From NCBI RefSeq assembly GCF_013315815.1, contig NZ_CP046051.1, positions 1,549,501 to 1,613,500 on the forward strand: a DNA stretch of 64,000 nt, in the 5' to 3' direction. The DNA is from Caproicibacterium lactatifermentans. Its GTDB lineage: Bacteria > Bacillota > Clostridia > Oscillospirales > Acutalibacteraceae. Positions 54,657 through 63,465 of this stretch are shown piece by piece; positions within the stretch are counted from its first letter, which is position 1, and each line of letters begins with the position of its first letter. The notes under the pieces were generated by a model that saw only the letters and a list, made by a program, of their open reading frames with translations, did not search any database and had not been told where the DNA came from. Both the position numbers and the translations under genes were made by a program.

Positions 54657-55019
54657 TTTCGGCCCTTCTTTCTGTCATTTCCTTCATTCTACCGCTTTTG
54701 GAGACGGCACACAAGGGTTCTTTTCTGCTATAACAGTCCGAATACGGCCAAGAAAAATTTTCATTTTCTCTTGACTCGCATGGTGCACTTGTAGTGTAAC
54801 GTTTTTAATCAGTTATACTTTTCATACTTTTATGATTTAGATGTTTACTTTACACGAAAACATATAACATTATATAAAGCAATTGACAATGTTGCCCATA
54901 CTTATTATACTGAACATAAACGGTATAGGTTGCGCGTGCCGCATGAAAACAGGCGGATGCAAAAAACTATACAGTATGAAATCATCCGAAATTTCATTTG
55001 CAAAAAGGAGGTTTCCTAT
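54657..55019 (+). promoter_or_regulatory. Intergenic region with strong promoter for the acyl-CoA dehydrogenase fusion gene
   Basis: Consensus TTGACA (54883-54888) and TATACT (54906-54911) are 17 bp apart, giving a leader of about 100 bases that ends in AAAGGAGG. About 110 bp upstream is a second promoter-like TTGACT with an 18-bp spacer and poor -10. The rest is AT-rich without a gene. Confidence 0.8.
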
Positions 55020-56966
55020 ATGTTCTATCAGACAACAAACGAGCAGGAAGCACTGCGCACAAAGGTACGGTCTTTTGCCGAAAGTGACATCAAGCCGCAG
55101 GCTTTTCTGCTAGACAAAGGGAATACTTTTCCAAAAGAAACAGTTAAAAAAATGGCCGAGCTTGGCTTGATGGGACTGCCCTATGACACCCGCTTCGGTG
55201 GCGCTGGACTGGACATGGTCTGCTATGCCATTGCTGTGGAAGAACTTTCCCGCGTGGATGGCGGTGTCGGTATTATTCTTTCTGCGCACACCTCCCTGGG
55301 AACCTGGCCCATTGACGCCTTTGGCACAGAATCACAGAAACAAAAGTATTTGGTTCCGCTGTGCCGCGGTGACAAATTGGGCGCTTTTGGGCTGACAGAA
55401 CAAAACGCCGGCAGCGATGCGGCTGGAATGGAAATGACCGCTGTACGGCACGGCGACTATTATATCCTAAATGGCAGTAAAATTTTTATTACCAACGGCG
55501 GTGAAGCCGATACTTACGTTGTCTTTGCCGTCACACAGCCCGGAAACGGTGTGCACGGCATTTCCGCTTTTATTGTAGAAAAAGGCTGGGAAGGCCTTAC
55601 ATTCGGAGAGCATTATGACAAAATGGGCATTCGCTCCTCCGCTACCTGTGAACTGCACTTTCAAAATGTAAAAGTGCCGAAGGAAAATCTGCTGGGCAAG
55701 GAAGGCGAAGGCTTTTCCATTGCCATGAAGACACTGGACGGCGGTCGCATCGGCATTGCCGCACAGGCATTGGGCATTGCTCAAGGTGCATACGAAGCGG
55801 CACTGGACTACGCAAAAGAGCGGGTACAGTTCGGCAAACCAATTTGTCAGCAGCAGTCCATTGCATTTAAGCTGGCGGATATGGCCACCAAGCTCCGTGC
55901 GTCCCGTCTGCTTGTCTACAGTGCTGCTGAGCTGAAACAAAGCCACGCTGACTACAGTAAAGAGGCAGCCATGGCAAAGCAGTTTGCCTCTGACGCGGCA
56001 CTGGAAATCACCAATGACGCACTGCAAATTTTCGGCGGCAGCGGTTACTTAAAAGGTATGGACGTCGAGCGGTTCTACCGTGACGCGAAAATCACCTCCA
56101 TATATGAAGGCACCAATGAAATTCAGCGTATGGTCATTGCTTCCCATATTCTTAGTACGGCAAAGAAAGAACCTCCGGCGGAAAAGAAGCTGACTGCTGC
56201 CCAGCGGCTGCTTGCCCGCGCCGCGAAATATGCACAGCCTGTGCAGACAGCTGGCACCCGCAAGTGCATTCTCCTGAAAAAAGGCACCGCAGAAGAACGT
56301 GTGGATTCGCTGGTAAAAAATCTGCAGCAGGAAGGCATTGACTTCACCGTTGGAATGCCAATAGATACACCGATAGCAAAAGCCGACCGTGTGGTCAGTG
56401 CCGGTTTGGGCATTGGTGCTCGGGAAAATATGAAGCTAATCGAAGATTTGGCCAAAGCAGCTGGTGCCGCCGTTGGTTCTTCTCGCCCTGTTGCCGAGTC
56501 GCTGAAATATGTACCGATTGACCGTTTTATCGGCATTTCCGGTCAAAAATTCCACGGCAGTTTGTATATTGCCTGCGGTATTTCCGGTGCCGGTCAACAT
56601 TTAAAGGGCATTCAGGACGCCACTCTTGTAGTTGCCATCAATACAGATGAAGACGCCAATATCTTTAAAAACTGTGACTATGGTATTGTAGGCGACATAA
56701 AAGAAATCCTGCCTCTGCTGACCAAAGCACTGGATACCGGCGCACCCAAAAAGCCAGAAGCTCCTTTGCCGAAGGCGGCGCCCGCACCGGCACCCGCTCC
56801 CCGCAAGATTTACGTCTGCAGCGGCTGCGGTTACGAATACGACCCCGCCAAGGGGGACCCGGAGAGCGGTATCCTGCCCGGCACGCCGTTTGAGGACCTG
56901 CCCGCCGGCTGGACCTGCCCCTACTGCGGAGCCACAAAAGAAGAATTCATTGAAACAGTCGTTTAA
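55020..56966 (+). CDS. Acyl-CoA dehydrogenase / EtfA FAD domain / rubredoxin fusion
   Basis: The 648-residue protein has three electron-carrying parts. Residues 1-380 are a butyryl-CoA-type acyl-CoA dehydrogenase ([22 protein letters not shown] with catalytic Glu near 363). Residues about 410-575 match the C-terminal FAD domain of electron-transfer flavoprotein alpha ([46 protein letters not shown]). A Pro/Ala linker leads to a C-terminal rubredoxin (residues 597-645) with C600, C603, C633 and C636. The EtfA N-terminal domain and EtfB are absent, so the bifurcating flavin site is missing. The likely path is acyl-CoA to FAD to EtfA-FAD to the rubredoxin iron. A flavodiiron protein gene follows 30 bp downstream. 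The start ATG follows AAAGGAGG. Confidence 0.92.
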   Translation: MFYQTTNEQEALRTKVRSFAESDIKPQAFLLDKGNTFPKETVKKMAELGLMGLPYDTRFGGAGLDMVCYAIAVEELSRVDGGVGIILSAHTSLGTWPIDAFGTESQKQKYLVPLCRGDKLGAFGLTEQNAGSDAAGMEMTAVRHGDYYILNGSKIFITNGGEADTYVVFAVTQPGNGVHGISAFIVEKGWEGLTFGEHYDKMGIRSSATCELHFQNVKVPKENLLGKEGEGFSIAMKTLDGGRIGIAAQALGIAQGAYEAALDYAKERVQFGKPICQQQSIAFKLADMATKLRASRLLVYSAAELKQSHADYSKEAAMAKQFASDAALEITNDALQIFGGSGYLKGMDVERFYRDAKITSIYEGTNEIQRMVIASHILSTAKKEPPAEKKLTAAQRLLARAAKYAQPVQTAGTRKCILLKKGTAEERVDSLVKNLQQEGIDFTVGMPIDTPIAKADRVVSAGLGIGARENMKLIEDLAKAAGAAVGSSRPVAESLKYVPIDRFIGISGQKFHGSLYIACGISGAGQHLKGIQDATLVVAINTDEDANIFKNCDYGIVGDIKEILPLLTKALDTGAPKKPEAPLPKAAPAPAPAPRKIYVCSGCGYEYDPAKGDPESGILPGTPFEDLPAGWTCPYCGATKEEFIETVV

Positions 56967-56996
56967 TTGGATACGATATAAGGAGGTCTTTCCACG

Positions 56997-58202
56997 ATGT
57001 ATTGCTTTCGAAAAGTGACAGACGACCTGTATTGGGTCGGTGCAGATGACCATCGTCTTGCCCTGTTTGAAAATATCCACCCACTGTACCACGGCATTTC
57101 CTATAACTCCTACCTGCTGCTGGACGAAAAAACGGTCCTGTTTGATACCGTGGACTGGGCCGTTGGCCGTCAGTTTATGGAAAATGTCCGTGCTGTCCTG
57201 CGCAACAGGCCACTGGACTATCTGGTTATCAATCATGTGGAACCGGACCATGCTGCGTCGATTGAGGAAGTTCTGCTTCGCTGGCCAAACGTAAAGATTA
57301 TTACATCCCCCAAGGCTGTGCTGCTTCTGCATCAGTTTGGCTGCCCGATTGACGGCTGTTCTGTGGAGCAGGTAAAGGAAGGCGACACCCGCTGTTTCGG
57401 AAAGCACACCGTCACGTTTGTCAACGCACCCATGGTGCACTGGCCGGAAGTGATGGTGACCTATGACCAAACCAACGGTGTTCTGTTCTCTGCCGATGCC
57501 TTTGGTTCCTTCCATGCATTGGACGGCAAGCTGTTTGCCGATGAGGTGGATTTTGACCATGAATGGCTGGATGAAGCACGCCGCTATTACACAAATATTG
57601 TCGGAAAATACGGTCCACAGGTACAGTCACTGCTGAAAAAAGCCGACACACTAGACATTAAGATGATTTGCCCGCTGCACGGTCTGGTCTGGCGCAAAGA
57701 CATTGGATATTTTCTGGATAAATATATGCACTGGAGCACCTATGAGCCGGAAGAAAAAGGCGTGATGATTGTTTATGCCTCTATGTATGGCAATACAGGA
57801 ACCGCTGCGGAGATTTTGGCCGCCAAGCTTGCCGAGCGCGGTGTGACGAACACGCGCCTATACGACGTTTCCAGCACACACGTTTCCTATCTTATCTCTG
57901 ACCTATTTAAATACAGTCATTTGGTACTGGCAAGCGTTACCTACAATCTGGGGATCTTTCCACCCATGCACAACTTTCTAATGGACATGAAGGCCCTGAA
58001 CCTGCAGAACCGCACCTGTGCTATCATAGAAAACGGCTCCTGGGCCTGCCGCTGCGGCAGCCTGATGCGCACCTGCCTGTCCGAAATGAAGCATATGCGA
58101 GTACTGGAAGACGGCGTCGTAATGGCTTCGTCTCTGCATGAGCAGGACCTGCCGGAACTGGATACACTGGCTGACAGCCTTACTGCCTCTCTCAAAGAAT
58201 AA
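56997..58202 (+). CDS. Flavodiiron protein (FprA-type, O2/NO reductase)
   Basis: The 401-residue class A flavodiiron protein joins a metallo-beta-lactamase domain (residues 1-250) with diiron ligands H80, E82, D84, H85, H148, D167 and H228, to a flavodoxin domain with the FMN loop YASMYGNTGTAAE near 260. All metal ligands are present. Such proteins reduce O2 to water or NO to N2O with electrons from rubredoxin. It carries no rubredoxin of its own, and the preceding gene ends in one, so the two should form a pair. Confidence 0.94.
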   Translation: MYCFRKVTDDLYWVGADDHRLALFENIHPLYHGISYNSYLLLDEKTVLFDTVDWAVGRQFMENVRAVLRNRPLDYLVINHVEPDHAASIEEVLLRWPNVKIITSPKAVLLLHQFGCPIDGCSVEQVKEGDTRCFGKHTVTFVNAPMVHWPEVMVTYDQTNGVLFSADAFGSFHALDGKLFADEVDFDHEWLDEARRYYTNIVGKYGPQVQSLLKKADTLDIKMICPLHGLVWRKDIGYFLDKYMHWSTYEPEEKGVMIVYASMYGNTGTAAEILAAKLAERGVTNTRLYDVSSTHVSYLISDLFKYSHLVLASVTYNLGIFPPMHNFLMDMKALNLQNRTCAIIENGSWACRCGSLMRTCLSEMKHMRVLEDGVVMASSLHEQDLPELDTLADSLTASLKE

Positions 58203-58216
58203 TCGCTAACGCATAC

Positions 58217-58257
58217 AAAAAGGTGCTTTCCCCTGTTACGGAGGAAAGCACCTCTTA
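58217..58257. terminator. Bidirectional terminator after the flavodiiron gene
   Basis: AGGTGCTTTCC pairs with GGAAAGCACCT around an 11-base loop, with a T-rich run on the plus side and an A run before it. Confidence 0.82.
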
Positions 58258-58269
58258 TTGTCTATCACA

Positions 58270-58845
58270 TCAAAGTTCCAGCGACAGACCCAGTTCTTTT
58301 ATTTTGTCGCGCAGACCGAGAAAATCCGAAAAGGCGTCCTCTTTTTTGCGCGGGTCACGCAGCAGTGCCGCCGGATGCAGCGTGGCCATCATCCAAATGC
58401 CGCCTTTTTGTATCCACTGGCCGTGCTGTCGGGTAATTTTTATTTTGGGGTCCATAATCCGCATAGCGGCAATGCGTCCCAGGCAAACGATAATCTTCGG
58501 CCGCAGCAGGCGTGTCTGCTCCCGCAGCCAGCCAATGCACTGTTCCTGCTCCTCCGGCAGCGGGTCACGGTTCTTTGGTGGACGGCACTTTATTATATTG
58601 GCAATATAAATATTTTTATGCCGGTCCAAATCAATGGCATCCAGATATTTGTCCAGCAGCTGACCGCTGCGCCCAACAAAAGGTTTCCCCTGCAGGTCCT
58701 CCTGCTCACCAGGGCCCTCGCCGATAAATAGGACCTTTGCCTGCGGATTTCCTTCCCCAAAGACCAAATTGGTACGCGTTTTGCCCAGCGCGCAGCGTTC
58801 ACAGCCGCGGCAGGCCTCCTCCAGCTGTTGCCAGTCTTGATACAT
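58270..58845 (-). CDS. Uracil-DNA glycosylase, family 4 (iron-sulfur type)
   Basis: The 191-residue protein has four cysteines placed for a [4Fe-4S] cluster (CRGCERC at the N-terminus, KCRPP and EQCIGW in the middle), the uracil-pocket motif GEGPGEQED, NIIKCRPPKNR and the late ATLHPAALLR motif. It removes uracil from DNA. The start at MYQDWQQL is chosen because the family begins there. Confidence 0.92.
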   Translation of the reverse strand: MYQDWQQLEEACRGCERCALGKTRTNLVFGEGNPQAKVLFIGEGPGEQEDLQGKPFVGRSGQLLDKYLDAIDLDRHKNIYIANIIKCRPPKNRDPLPEEQEQCIGWLREQTRLLRPKIIVCLGRIAAMRIMDPKIKITRQHGQWIQKGGIWMMATLHPAALLRDPRKKEDAFSDFLGLRDKIKELGLSLEL

Positions 58846-58894
58846 ATTCTTTCCCCCTGTCGCAGCTGAAAGCTGCTTCCTAATTATACTTTTT

Positions 58895-58923
58895 AGTATA
58901 ACGCAATCAGGAAAATGTGTAAA
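58895..58923 (-). promoter_or_regulatory. Promoter of the uracil-DNA glycosylase gene
   Basis: On the minus strand TTTACA (58918-58923) and TATACT (58895-58900) are 17 bp apart, about 45 bp before the start codon. Confidence 0.68.
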
Positions 58924-58956
58924 CATGCAAAACGCTTTTGCCTTTTCTTCGATAAC

Positions 58957-58992
58957 CTAGGAGGCCCTCTCTTTTGAGAAGGCCTCCTCTGC
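58957..58992. terminator. Hairpin downstream of the alcohol dehydrogenase gene
   Basis: AGGAGGCC(T)TCTC-type 13-bp arms flank a 4-base TTTT/AAAA loop. The run after the stem is T-rich on the plus strand but not on the minus strand, so its terminator function for the minus-strand dehydrogenase gene is uncertain. Confidence 0.5.
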
Positions 58993-59005
58993 TTTATATT
59001 TGCTT

Positions 59006-60190
59006 TTAAAAATCGACGGGCGAACCATAATAGCAGGCTGTCAATAGCTTTTCCATGTCCTCCTGACTTGGCTGGCGGGGATTGGTGCCGGTGCAGGCGT
59101 CGCTGATGGCAAGCTCCGCCACATGATGCAGCTTTTCCTGGAACTCATCCTCCGGCACCATGCCATTTTCATAGTCTTTCAGGGCGTGCGGAATGTGCAG
59201 CAATTCATTATAACTGTCAATTTTTCTGCACAGTGCCTGCACAAGGCCCTCTCCGCTGCCGGTAAGTCCCGCTGTGCGGGCAATCGTCGCATAGCGTTCC
59301 CGTGCTTCCGGCACTTTTGCATTGTACTGAATCACCTTCGGCAGGTACATGGCGTTGGCACAGCCGTGCACAACATGGCCGTTCCGATAGGCTGCGCCGG
59401 TCTTATGCGCCATAGAGTGGACAATTCCCAGCAGAGCATTAGAAAAGGCCATGCCGGCAAGGCACTGTGCATAGTGCATTTGCTCACGAGCTGTCTTGTC
59501 ACCCTTGCAGGAGGACGGCAAATACTCAAAAACCATTTGAATCGCCTGTAAAGCCAGCGGGTCCGTAAACGGTGAATGCAGGGTGGAAACATAGGCTTCC
59601 ACTGCGTGTGTCAGTGCGTCCATGCCTGTATAAGCGGTTAGCTTCGGCGGCATAGTTTCCGCCAGCTCCGGGTCAATAATTGCCACATCCGGCGTGATAT
59701 TAAAATCTGCCAGCGGATATTTAATGCCCTTCTGATAATCGGTAATAACCGAAAAGGCGGTCACTTCAGTAGCTGTTCCGGAAGTGGATGGAATCGCCAA
59801 AAAGTGGGCCTTTCGGCGCAGAGTCGGAAAGCTGAACGGCTGCAATAAATCTTCAAACTTTGTTTCGGGATATTCATAAAACACCCACATCGCCTTTGCC
59901 GCATCAATAGGGGAACCGCCGCCCATTGCCACAATCCAGTCCGGCTGAAAGTCCTGCATGGTTTTCACACCGCGCAGCACCGTTTCCACGGACGGGTCCG
60001 GCTCCACGCCCTCAATTAAACACGTTTCAATATCGGCTTCTTTCAGGTTCTGCAAAACGCGGTCCAAAAAACCGAAGCGCTTCATGGAGCCGCCCCCGAT
60101 AACAACAGCGGCCTTTTTGCCGGAAAGTTTCTTCAGTTCCTCCAGCGCCCCATGGCCGTAATAAATATCTCTGGGAAGTGTAAAACGCAT
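59006..60190 (-). CDS. Iron-containing alcohol dehydrogenase
   Basis: The 394-residue group III dehydrogenase has the NAD(P) motif GGGSPIDAAKAMWVFYEYP, substrate-region IPSTSGTATEVTAFSVI, and metal ligands in DALTHAVEAY and SMAHKTGA (His) with the downstream GHVVHG. It probably reduces acetaldehyde or butyraldehyde to the alcohol in fermentation. Butanol- or ethanol-type specificity is not resolvable. The start ATG follows ACAGGAGG by eight bases. It is 157 bp downstream of the Rrf2 gene and may be its target. Confidence 0.93.
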   Translation of the reverse strand: MRFTLPRDIYYGHGALEELKKLSGKKAAVVIGGGSMKRFGFLDRVLQNLKEADIETCLIEGVEPDPSVETVLRGVKTMQDFQPDWIVAMGGGSPIDAAKAMWVFYEYPETKFEDLLQPFSFPTLRRKAHFLAIPSTSGTATEVTAFSVITDYQKGIKYPLADFNITPDVAIIDPELAETMPPKLTAYTGMDALTHAVEAYVSTLHSPFTDPLALQAIQMVFEYLPSSCKGDKTAREQMHYAQCLAGMAFSNALLGIVHSMAHKTGAAYRNGHVVHGCANAMYLPKVIQYNAKVPEARERYATIARTAGLTGSGEGLVQALCRKIDSYNELLHIPHALKDYENGMVPEDEFQEKLHHVAELAISDACTGTNPRQPSQEDMEKLLTACYYGSPVDF

Positions 60191-60302
60191 ATTATTTCCT
60201 CCTGTCGGCCGTCCCCTACGCAAAGATACGGCCTTTGTTAAGGATTGTTTGCAAAACTTTCCAAAATATGTGTGCAGCAGAGGAACGGTCCATTTTGGAC
60301 AT

Positions 60303-60327
60303 AAAAAATTGCTGCCCAACGGGCAGC
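60303..60327 (-). terminator. Terminator of the Rrf2 gene
   Basis: On the minus strand GCTGCCC-GTT-GGGCAGC is a 7-bp stem with a 3-base loop, followed by AATTTTTTA. Confidence 0.88.
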
Positions 60328-60346
60328 ACCAAAGTTTTTTCTTCGG

Positions 60347-60781
60347 TCAGATGAAAAACATATAATTGCCTTGACTGCGGGCCGCTTCTTCCTGCAGGTC
60401 CACAAGCGTAATGCCAGCCAGCACTTCTTCCACTGCTTTTTGCAGACGAGCAGCGACCAAATCCAGCGCCGCTTCCGCGTCCTGTGCATCCGGCCCCAGT
60501 GTTTTTCCGGGCCGCTCAAACAGGGCGCTGTCCGTTGCCCGCAGAATGTCCAGCACCCGTATCTGCTCTGGCCGGCAGCTCAGGCGGTAGCCGCCCTGCG
60601 CTCCTTTGATAGAAACGACCAGCTGAGAACGCTTCAGAAGTGAAAATACCTGCTCCAAATAAATGTGAGAAATTCCAAGGTCTGCGGACAACCGTGTAAC
60701 ATTTACGATGGTGTCGCTTCCGGCCTGTGCCATACGCAGAAGCGCCGCAATGGCATAGCGTCCTTTTGCAGAAATGCGCAT
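60347..60781 (-). CDS. Rrf2-family transcriptional regulator
   Basis: The 144-residue protein has an N-terminal winged helix (MRISAKGRYAIAALL, then ISHIYLEQVFSLLKRSQLV, GAQGGYRL). The IscR/NsrR-type cysteine triad is missing. Only one Cys (SCRPEQ) remains, so it should not carry a classical Fe-S cluster. The wing sequence is intact for DNA binding. Relatives without clusters include CymR-like regulators. An inverted repeat sits over its own promoter, which suggests autoregulation. Confidence 0.9.
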   Translation of the reverse strand: MRISAKGRYAIAALLRMAQAGSDTIVNVTRLSADLGISHIYLEQVFSLLKRSQLVVSIKGAQGGYRLSCRPEQIRVLDILRATDSALFERPGKTLGPDAQDAEAALDLVAARLQKAVEEVLAGITLVDLQEEAARSQGNYMFFI

Positions 60782-60798
60782 ACGACTCCTCCCCTCTA

Positions 60799-60853
60799 TA
60801 TATTACTATTTCACTACGGTTAATATATTATACAGGATTTTCATATTTGTCAA
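60799..60853 (-). promoter_or_regulatory. Promoter and putative operator of the Rrf2 gene
   Basis: On the minus strand TTGACA (60848-60853) and TAATAT (60825-60830) are 17 bp apart. TATATTA (60799-60805) and TAATATA (60821-60827) form an inverted repeat with a 15-base gap that covers the -10 and the start site, a fitting place for a repressor. Confidence 0.6.
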
Positions 60854-60872
60854 TCATCTTTCCCGCCGATGG

Positions 60873-62072
60873 TCAATCTTCATTCGGCGTTTTCTCCTGC
60901 TGGCGTACGGCTTTATAACAAAAGCAAAGCATTCCTACCACCATGACAGCCGGAAAAGCCGTCGCAGCAAGCAGGCCCTGCCGCAGGCCAAACTCACCGG
61001 AACCAAACAGGCCGGTCAGCCATGGGCCCGCGGAACAGCCAATATCGCCGAATACCGCCAAAAGTCCGAACATAGAAGTTCCGCCGTGCGGAAACGAATG
61101 AGAAGAAAGTGAATACATTCCCGGCCACATTAGTGACACAGTAAAGCCGCACAGCGCACAGCCCATCAGTGACAGCAGCGGCAGCCGTGCCAGCGCCATC
61201 AACACATAACAGCCAGCACAGGAAACACTACACCACAGCAGCACCTGATGCAGGTTCCATTTATCCCCGTACAGGCCATACAGCAGACGTCCCATTCCCT
61301 CCAGCAGGGCAAACAGGCAGGGCCCAAGCAGGTCGCCTGTCATTTTTGGCACACCAAGCCCACGCTCAGCGAACAGAGAAGACCACTGGCTCATAGAAAG
61401 TTCCGCCGCGCCGGCACACAGCATCAGCACCAAACACAATAGGTACAGCCGGGAATGCAGCAGACTGCTGATGGGCGTTTTCTCTTCCGGCGGAAGTGCC
61501 GGTGCCAGCGGCACCCGCAGAAAGCGAATCAAATTGACCGCTGGAATCACTGCCCAACAGATGGGCAGCAGGTACCACTGGCTGCTTCCCAGAAAATGCA
61601 GTGCCAGTGTCGTACCGGCAATCACTGCGACCTGCCCCCAACAGTAAAAAGAATGCAGCATACTCATAGAGGAAGACTTGTGCTCACCTGGCAGCGAATC
61701 CAAAATCGGACTGACCAGGTCCTCTATCAGGCCGCTGCCCATGCCGCAGCAGACCACAGAAAAGGCGATTCCGCCAAACGGAGAAACCACACGCGGTAAA
61801 ATACCCATCAGGACCAAACCGCCCGCCGCCAGCAGGTGCGAACCCGTCAGGCAGCGGCGCATACCAATTCGGTCGACAAAAAAGACAGAAAAAATATCCA
61901 TACATAGCTGTGTCCCAAAATTCAGAACAATCAACTGACTAAGCTGCGCAAAATTCAGGTGATAACTGTCTTGAAACACGGTGAAAAGCAGCGGCGTAAG
62001 GCTGTTAATAATCCCCTGGGTAAGATACCCGGAGTAACAGGCCCTTTTTGTTTGCCGCCAGGACCCTTGCAT
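60873..62072 (-). CDS. Major facilitator superfamily transporter
   Basis: The 399-residue protein has about twelve hydrophobic helices in two halves. The loop after helix 2 (FVDRIGMRRCL) is the MFS motif A region. The acidic/basic pattern (GLIEDLVSPILDS) recalls FucP/sugar-type MFS proteins, but the substrate is unknown. The start at MQGSWRQ has GGAAGGAGG upstream and a TATAAT box about 25 bp before it. It stands alone between the Rrf2 and larC genes. Confidence 0.85.
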   Translation of the reverse strand: MQGSWRQTKRACYSGYLTQGIINSLTPLLFTVFQDSYHLNFAQLSQLIVLNFGTQLCMDIFSVFFVDRIGMRRCLTGSHLLAAGGLVLMGILPRVVSPFGGIAFSVVCCGMGSGLIEDLVSPILDSLPGEHKSSSMSMLHSFYCWGQVAVIAGTTLALHFLGSSQWYLLPICWAVIPAVNLIRFLRVPLAPALPPEEKTPISSLLHSRLYLLCLVLMLCAGAAELSMSQWSSLFAERGLGVPKMTGDLLGPCLFALLEGMGRLLYGLYGDKWNLHQVLLWCSVSCAGCYVLMALARLPLLSLMGCALCGFTVSLMWPGMYSLSSHSFPHGGTSMFGLLAVFGDIGCSAGPWLTGLFGSGEFGLRQGLLAATAFPAVMVVGMLCFCYKAVRQQEKTPNED

Positions 62073-62181
62073 AGGCTTCCCTCCTTCCATAATAAGTATT
62101 ATACCATATTATTGAAGGCGGTGCCGTTTTGTTACCTTAGAAAATAAAGAAGAGTGGATAAAATTCTATCTTTCCGCAAGT

Positions 62182-62231
62182 AGCAGACAGCAGAAACAGC
62201 CGACAAACTCCGGCCGTTTCTGCTGTCTGCT
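62182..62231. terminator. Long hairpin downstream of larC
   Basis: Perfect 16-base arms (AGCAGACAGCAGAAAC and complement) enclose a further GCCG/CGGC pair. No T run follows on the minus strand, so it may act by stabilising the 3' end rather than as a standard terminator. Confidence 0.55.
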
Positions 62232-62250
62232 GTGCGGAAAATTATTTATT

Positions 62251-63465
62251 TTATTCCAAATTGTTTTGTACCAGCTTGCTTGCCTCGGTCAGGGAACAGC
62301 CATGTTCCCGCGCAATGCGTGCCAAATCCTCGTACTCTACTTTTTGGCGATGGACGCCCCAGCCCGTTGCCGCTTTCACGTGCACAGGACCATACACAGT
62401 ATTGGCGGCCCGCTCCGTACGAGACAGCGTACAGCGGCGGCACAGTGTTTCCCTCACCCCCAGCGTTGTCGTATATTCAAACAGCAAATGTATCATTTCG
62501 CTGCGCATTTCCGGACGGCACAGGCAGGTCAGCAGCACCGCAGAGCGGTTTTTCTTCATTCCGATGGCTGTTGTATAGACGTCAAGCGCACCGCCTGCCA
62601 GCAGACGTTCCTGGGCAAAACCGAGTGCTTCCGGTGTCATATCATCTAAATTGCAGCGAAGCTCCAGCACTTCTTCCTTGCTGTCCGCCGCTTCACCCAG
62701 CATGGCACGCACACAGTTTGCCTGTGAAAAGTCTTTTGTGCCCATGCCGCAGCCAATTTTACTGACCTGCATAACTGGCATATCGCCAAAATCGTTGACG
62801 AAGTATTTCAGCAGGGCTGCTCCAGTTGGAGTACACAGTTCCCCTTGTACACTGCCTCCGTATATCGGAATGCCACGCAGCAAAAACGCGGTTGCCGGTG
62901 CCGGGACCGGCAGAATGCCGTGTGCACAGTGTACCTCCCCACTGCCAACGTGCACTGGTGACGCTGTAACATGGTCCGGCGCCAGCATATGCATCAGCAG
63001 ACAGACGCCTGTAATGTCCGCTACCGCGTCCATCATGCCAACCTCATGGAAATGGATCTCACTAACCGGCTGACCATGCGCATGGCTTTCCGCCTCTGCC
63101 AGCAGGTCATATACTGCCAGCACGTCTTTTTTAACCGCCGCCGGCAGGTTCAGCCCATTTATCATTTCCTGAATTTCCTGCAGCCTGGTATGATGATGAT
63201 GTTCTTCCTGTGAGCAGTGTGTGGCCGGTGTACTGCCTGCCGGAACATCTTCTGTTTTTTCCTCTTCACCATGAATGGTTACCCGCATATGAGTGCCGGT
63301 AATCCCGCACTTTTCGGCTGGAACAGCTTCCACATGTACACCGGGCAGCCGCAGGCTGTTCATCTTGTCCAGAAACTTCCGCGGCTCCGGCAGCAGTTCC
63401 AGCAAAGAAGCCACAAGCATATCTCCCGCCGCACCCATTGTGCACTCCAAATACAGTGTTTTCAT
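62251..63465 (-). CDS. larC: Nickel pincer cofactor biosynthesis protein LarC
   Basis: It inserts nickel into the pyridinium-3,5-bisthiocarboxylate mononucleotide cofactor of lactate racemase and related enzymes, a CTP-dependent cyclometallase. The 404-residue single-frame protein begins [18 protein letters not shown]. It has a His-rich metal segment ([15 protein letters not shown]) near residue 90, [17 protein letters not shown], and the C-terminal CTP-binding half. In some lactobacilli larC is split by a programmed frameshift. Here it is continuous. It overlaps larB as ATGA. Confidence 0.94.
   Translation of the reverse strand: MKTLYLECTMGAAGDMLVASLLELLPEPRKFLDKMNSLRLPGVHVEAVPAEKCGITGTHMRVTIHGEEEKTEDVPAGSTPATHCSQEEHHHHTRLQEIQEMINGLNLPAAVKKDVLAVYDLLAEAESHAHGQPVSEIHFHEVGMMDAVADITGVCLLMHMLAPDHVTASPVHVGSGEVHCAHGILPVPAPATAFLLRGIPIYGGSVQGELCTPTGAALLKYFVNDFGDMPVMQVSKIGCGMGTKDFSQANCVRAMLGEAADSKEEVLELRCNLDDMTPEALGFAQERLLAGGALDVYTTAIGMKKNRSAVLLTCLCRPEMRSEMIHLLFEYTTTLGVRETLCRRCTLSRTERAANTVYGPVHVKAATGWGVHRQKVEYEDLARIAREHGCSLTEASKLVQNNLE

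Noticed and set aside
54771..54801. TTGACT with 18-bp spacer and TGTAAC, resembling a MerR-type promoter
   Set aside because: No clear dyad lies between the elements and the -10 is poor. The consensus promoter at 54883-54911 explains the downstream gene.
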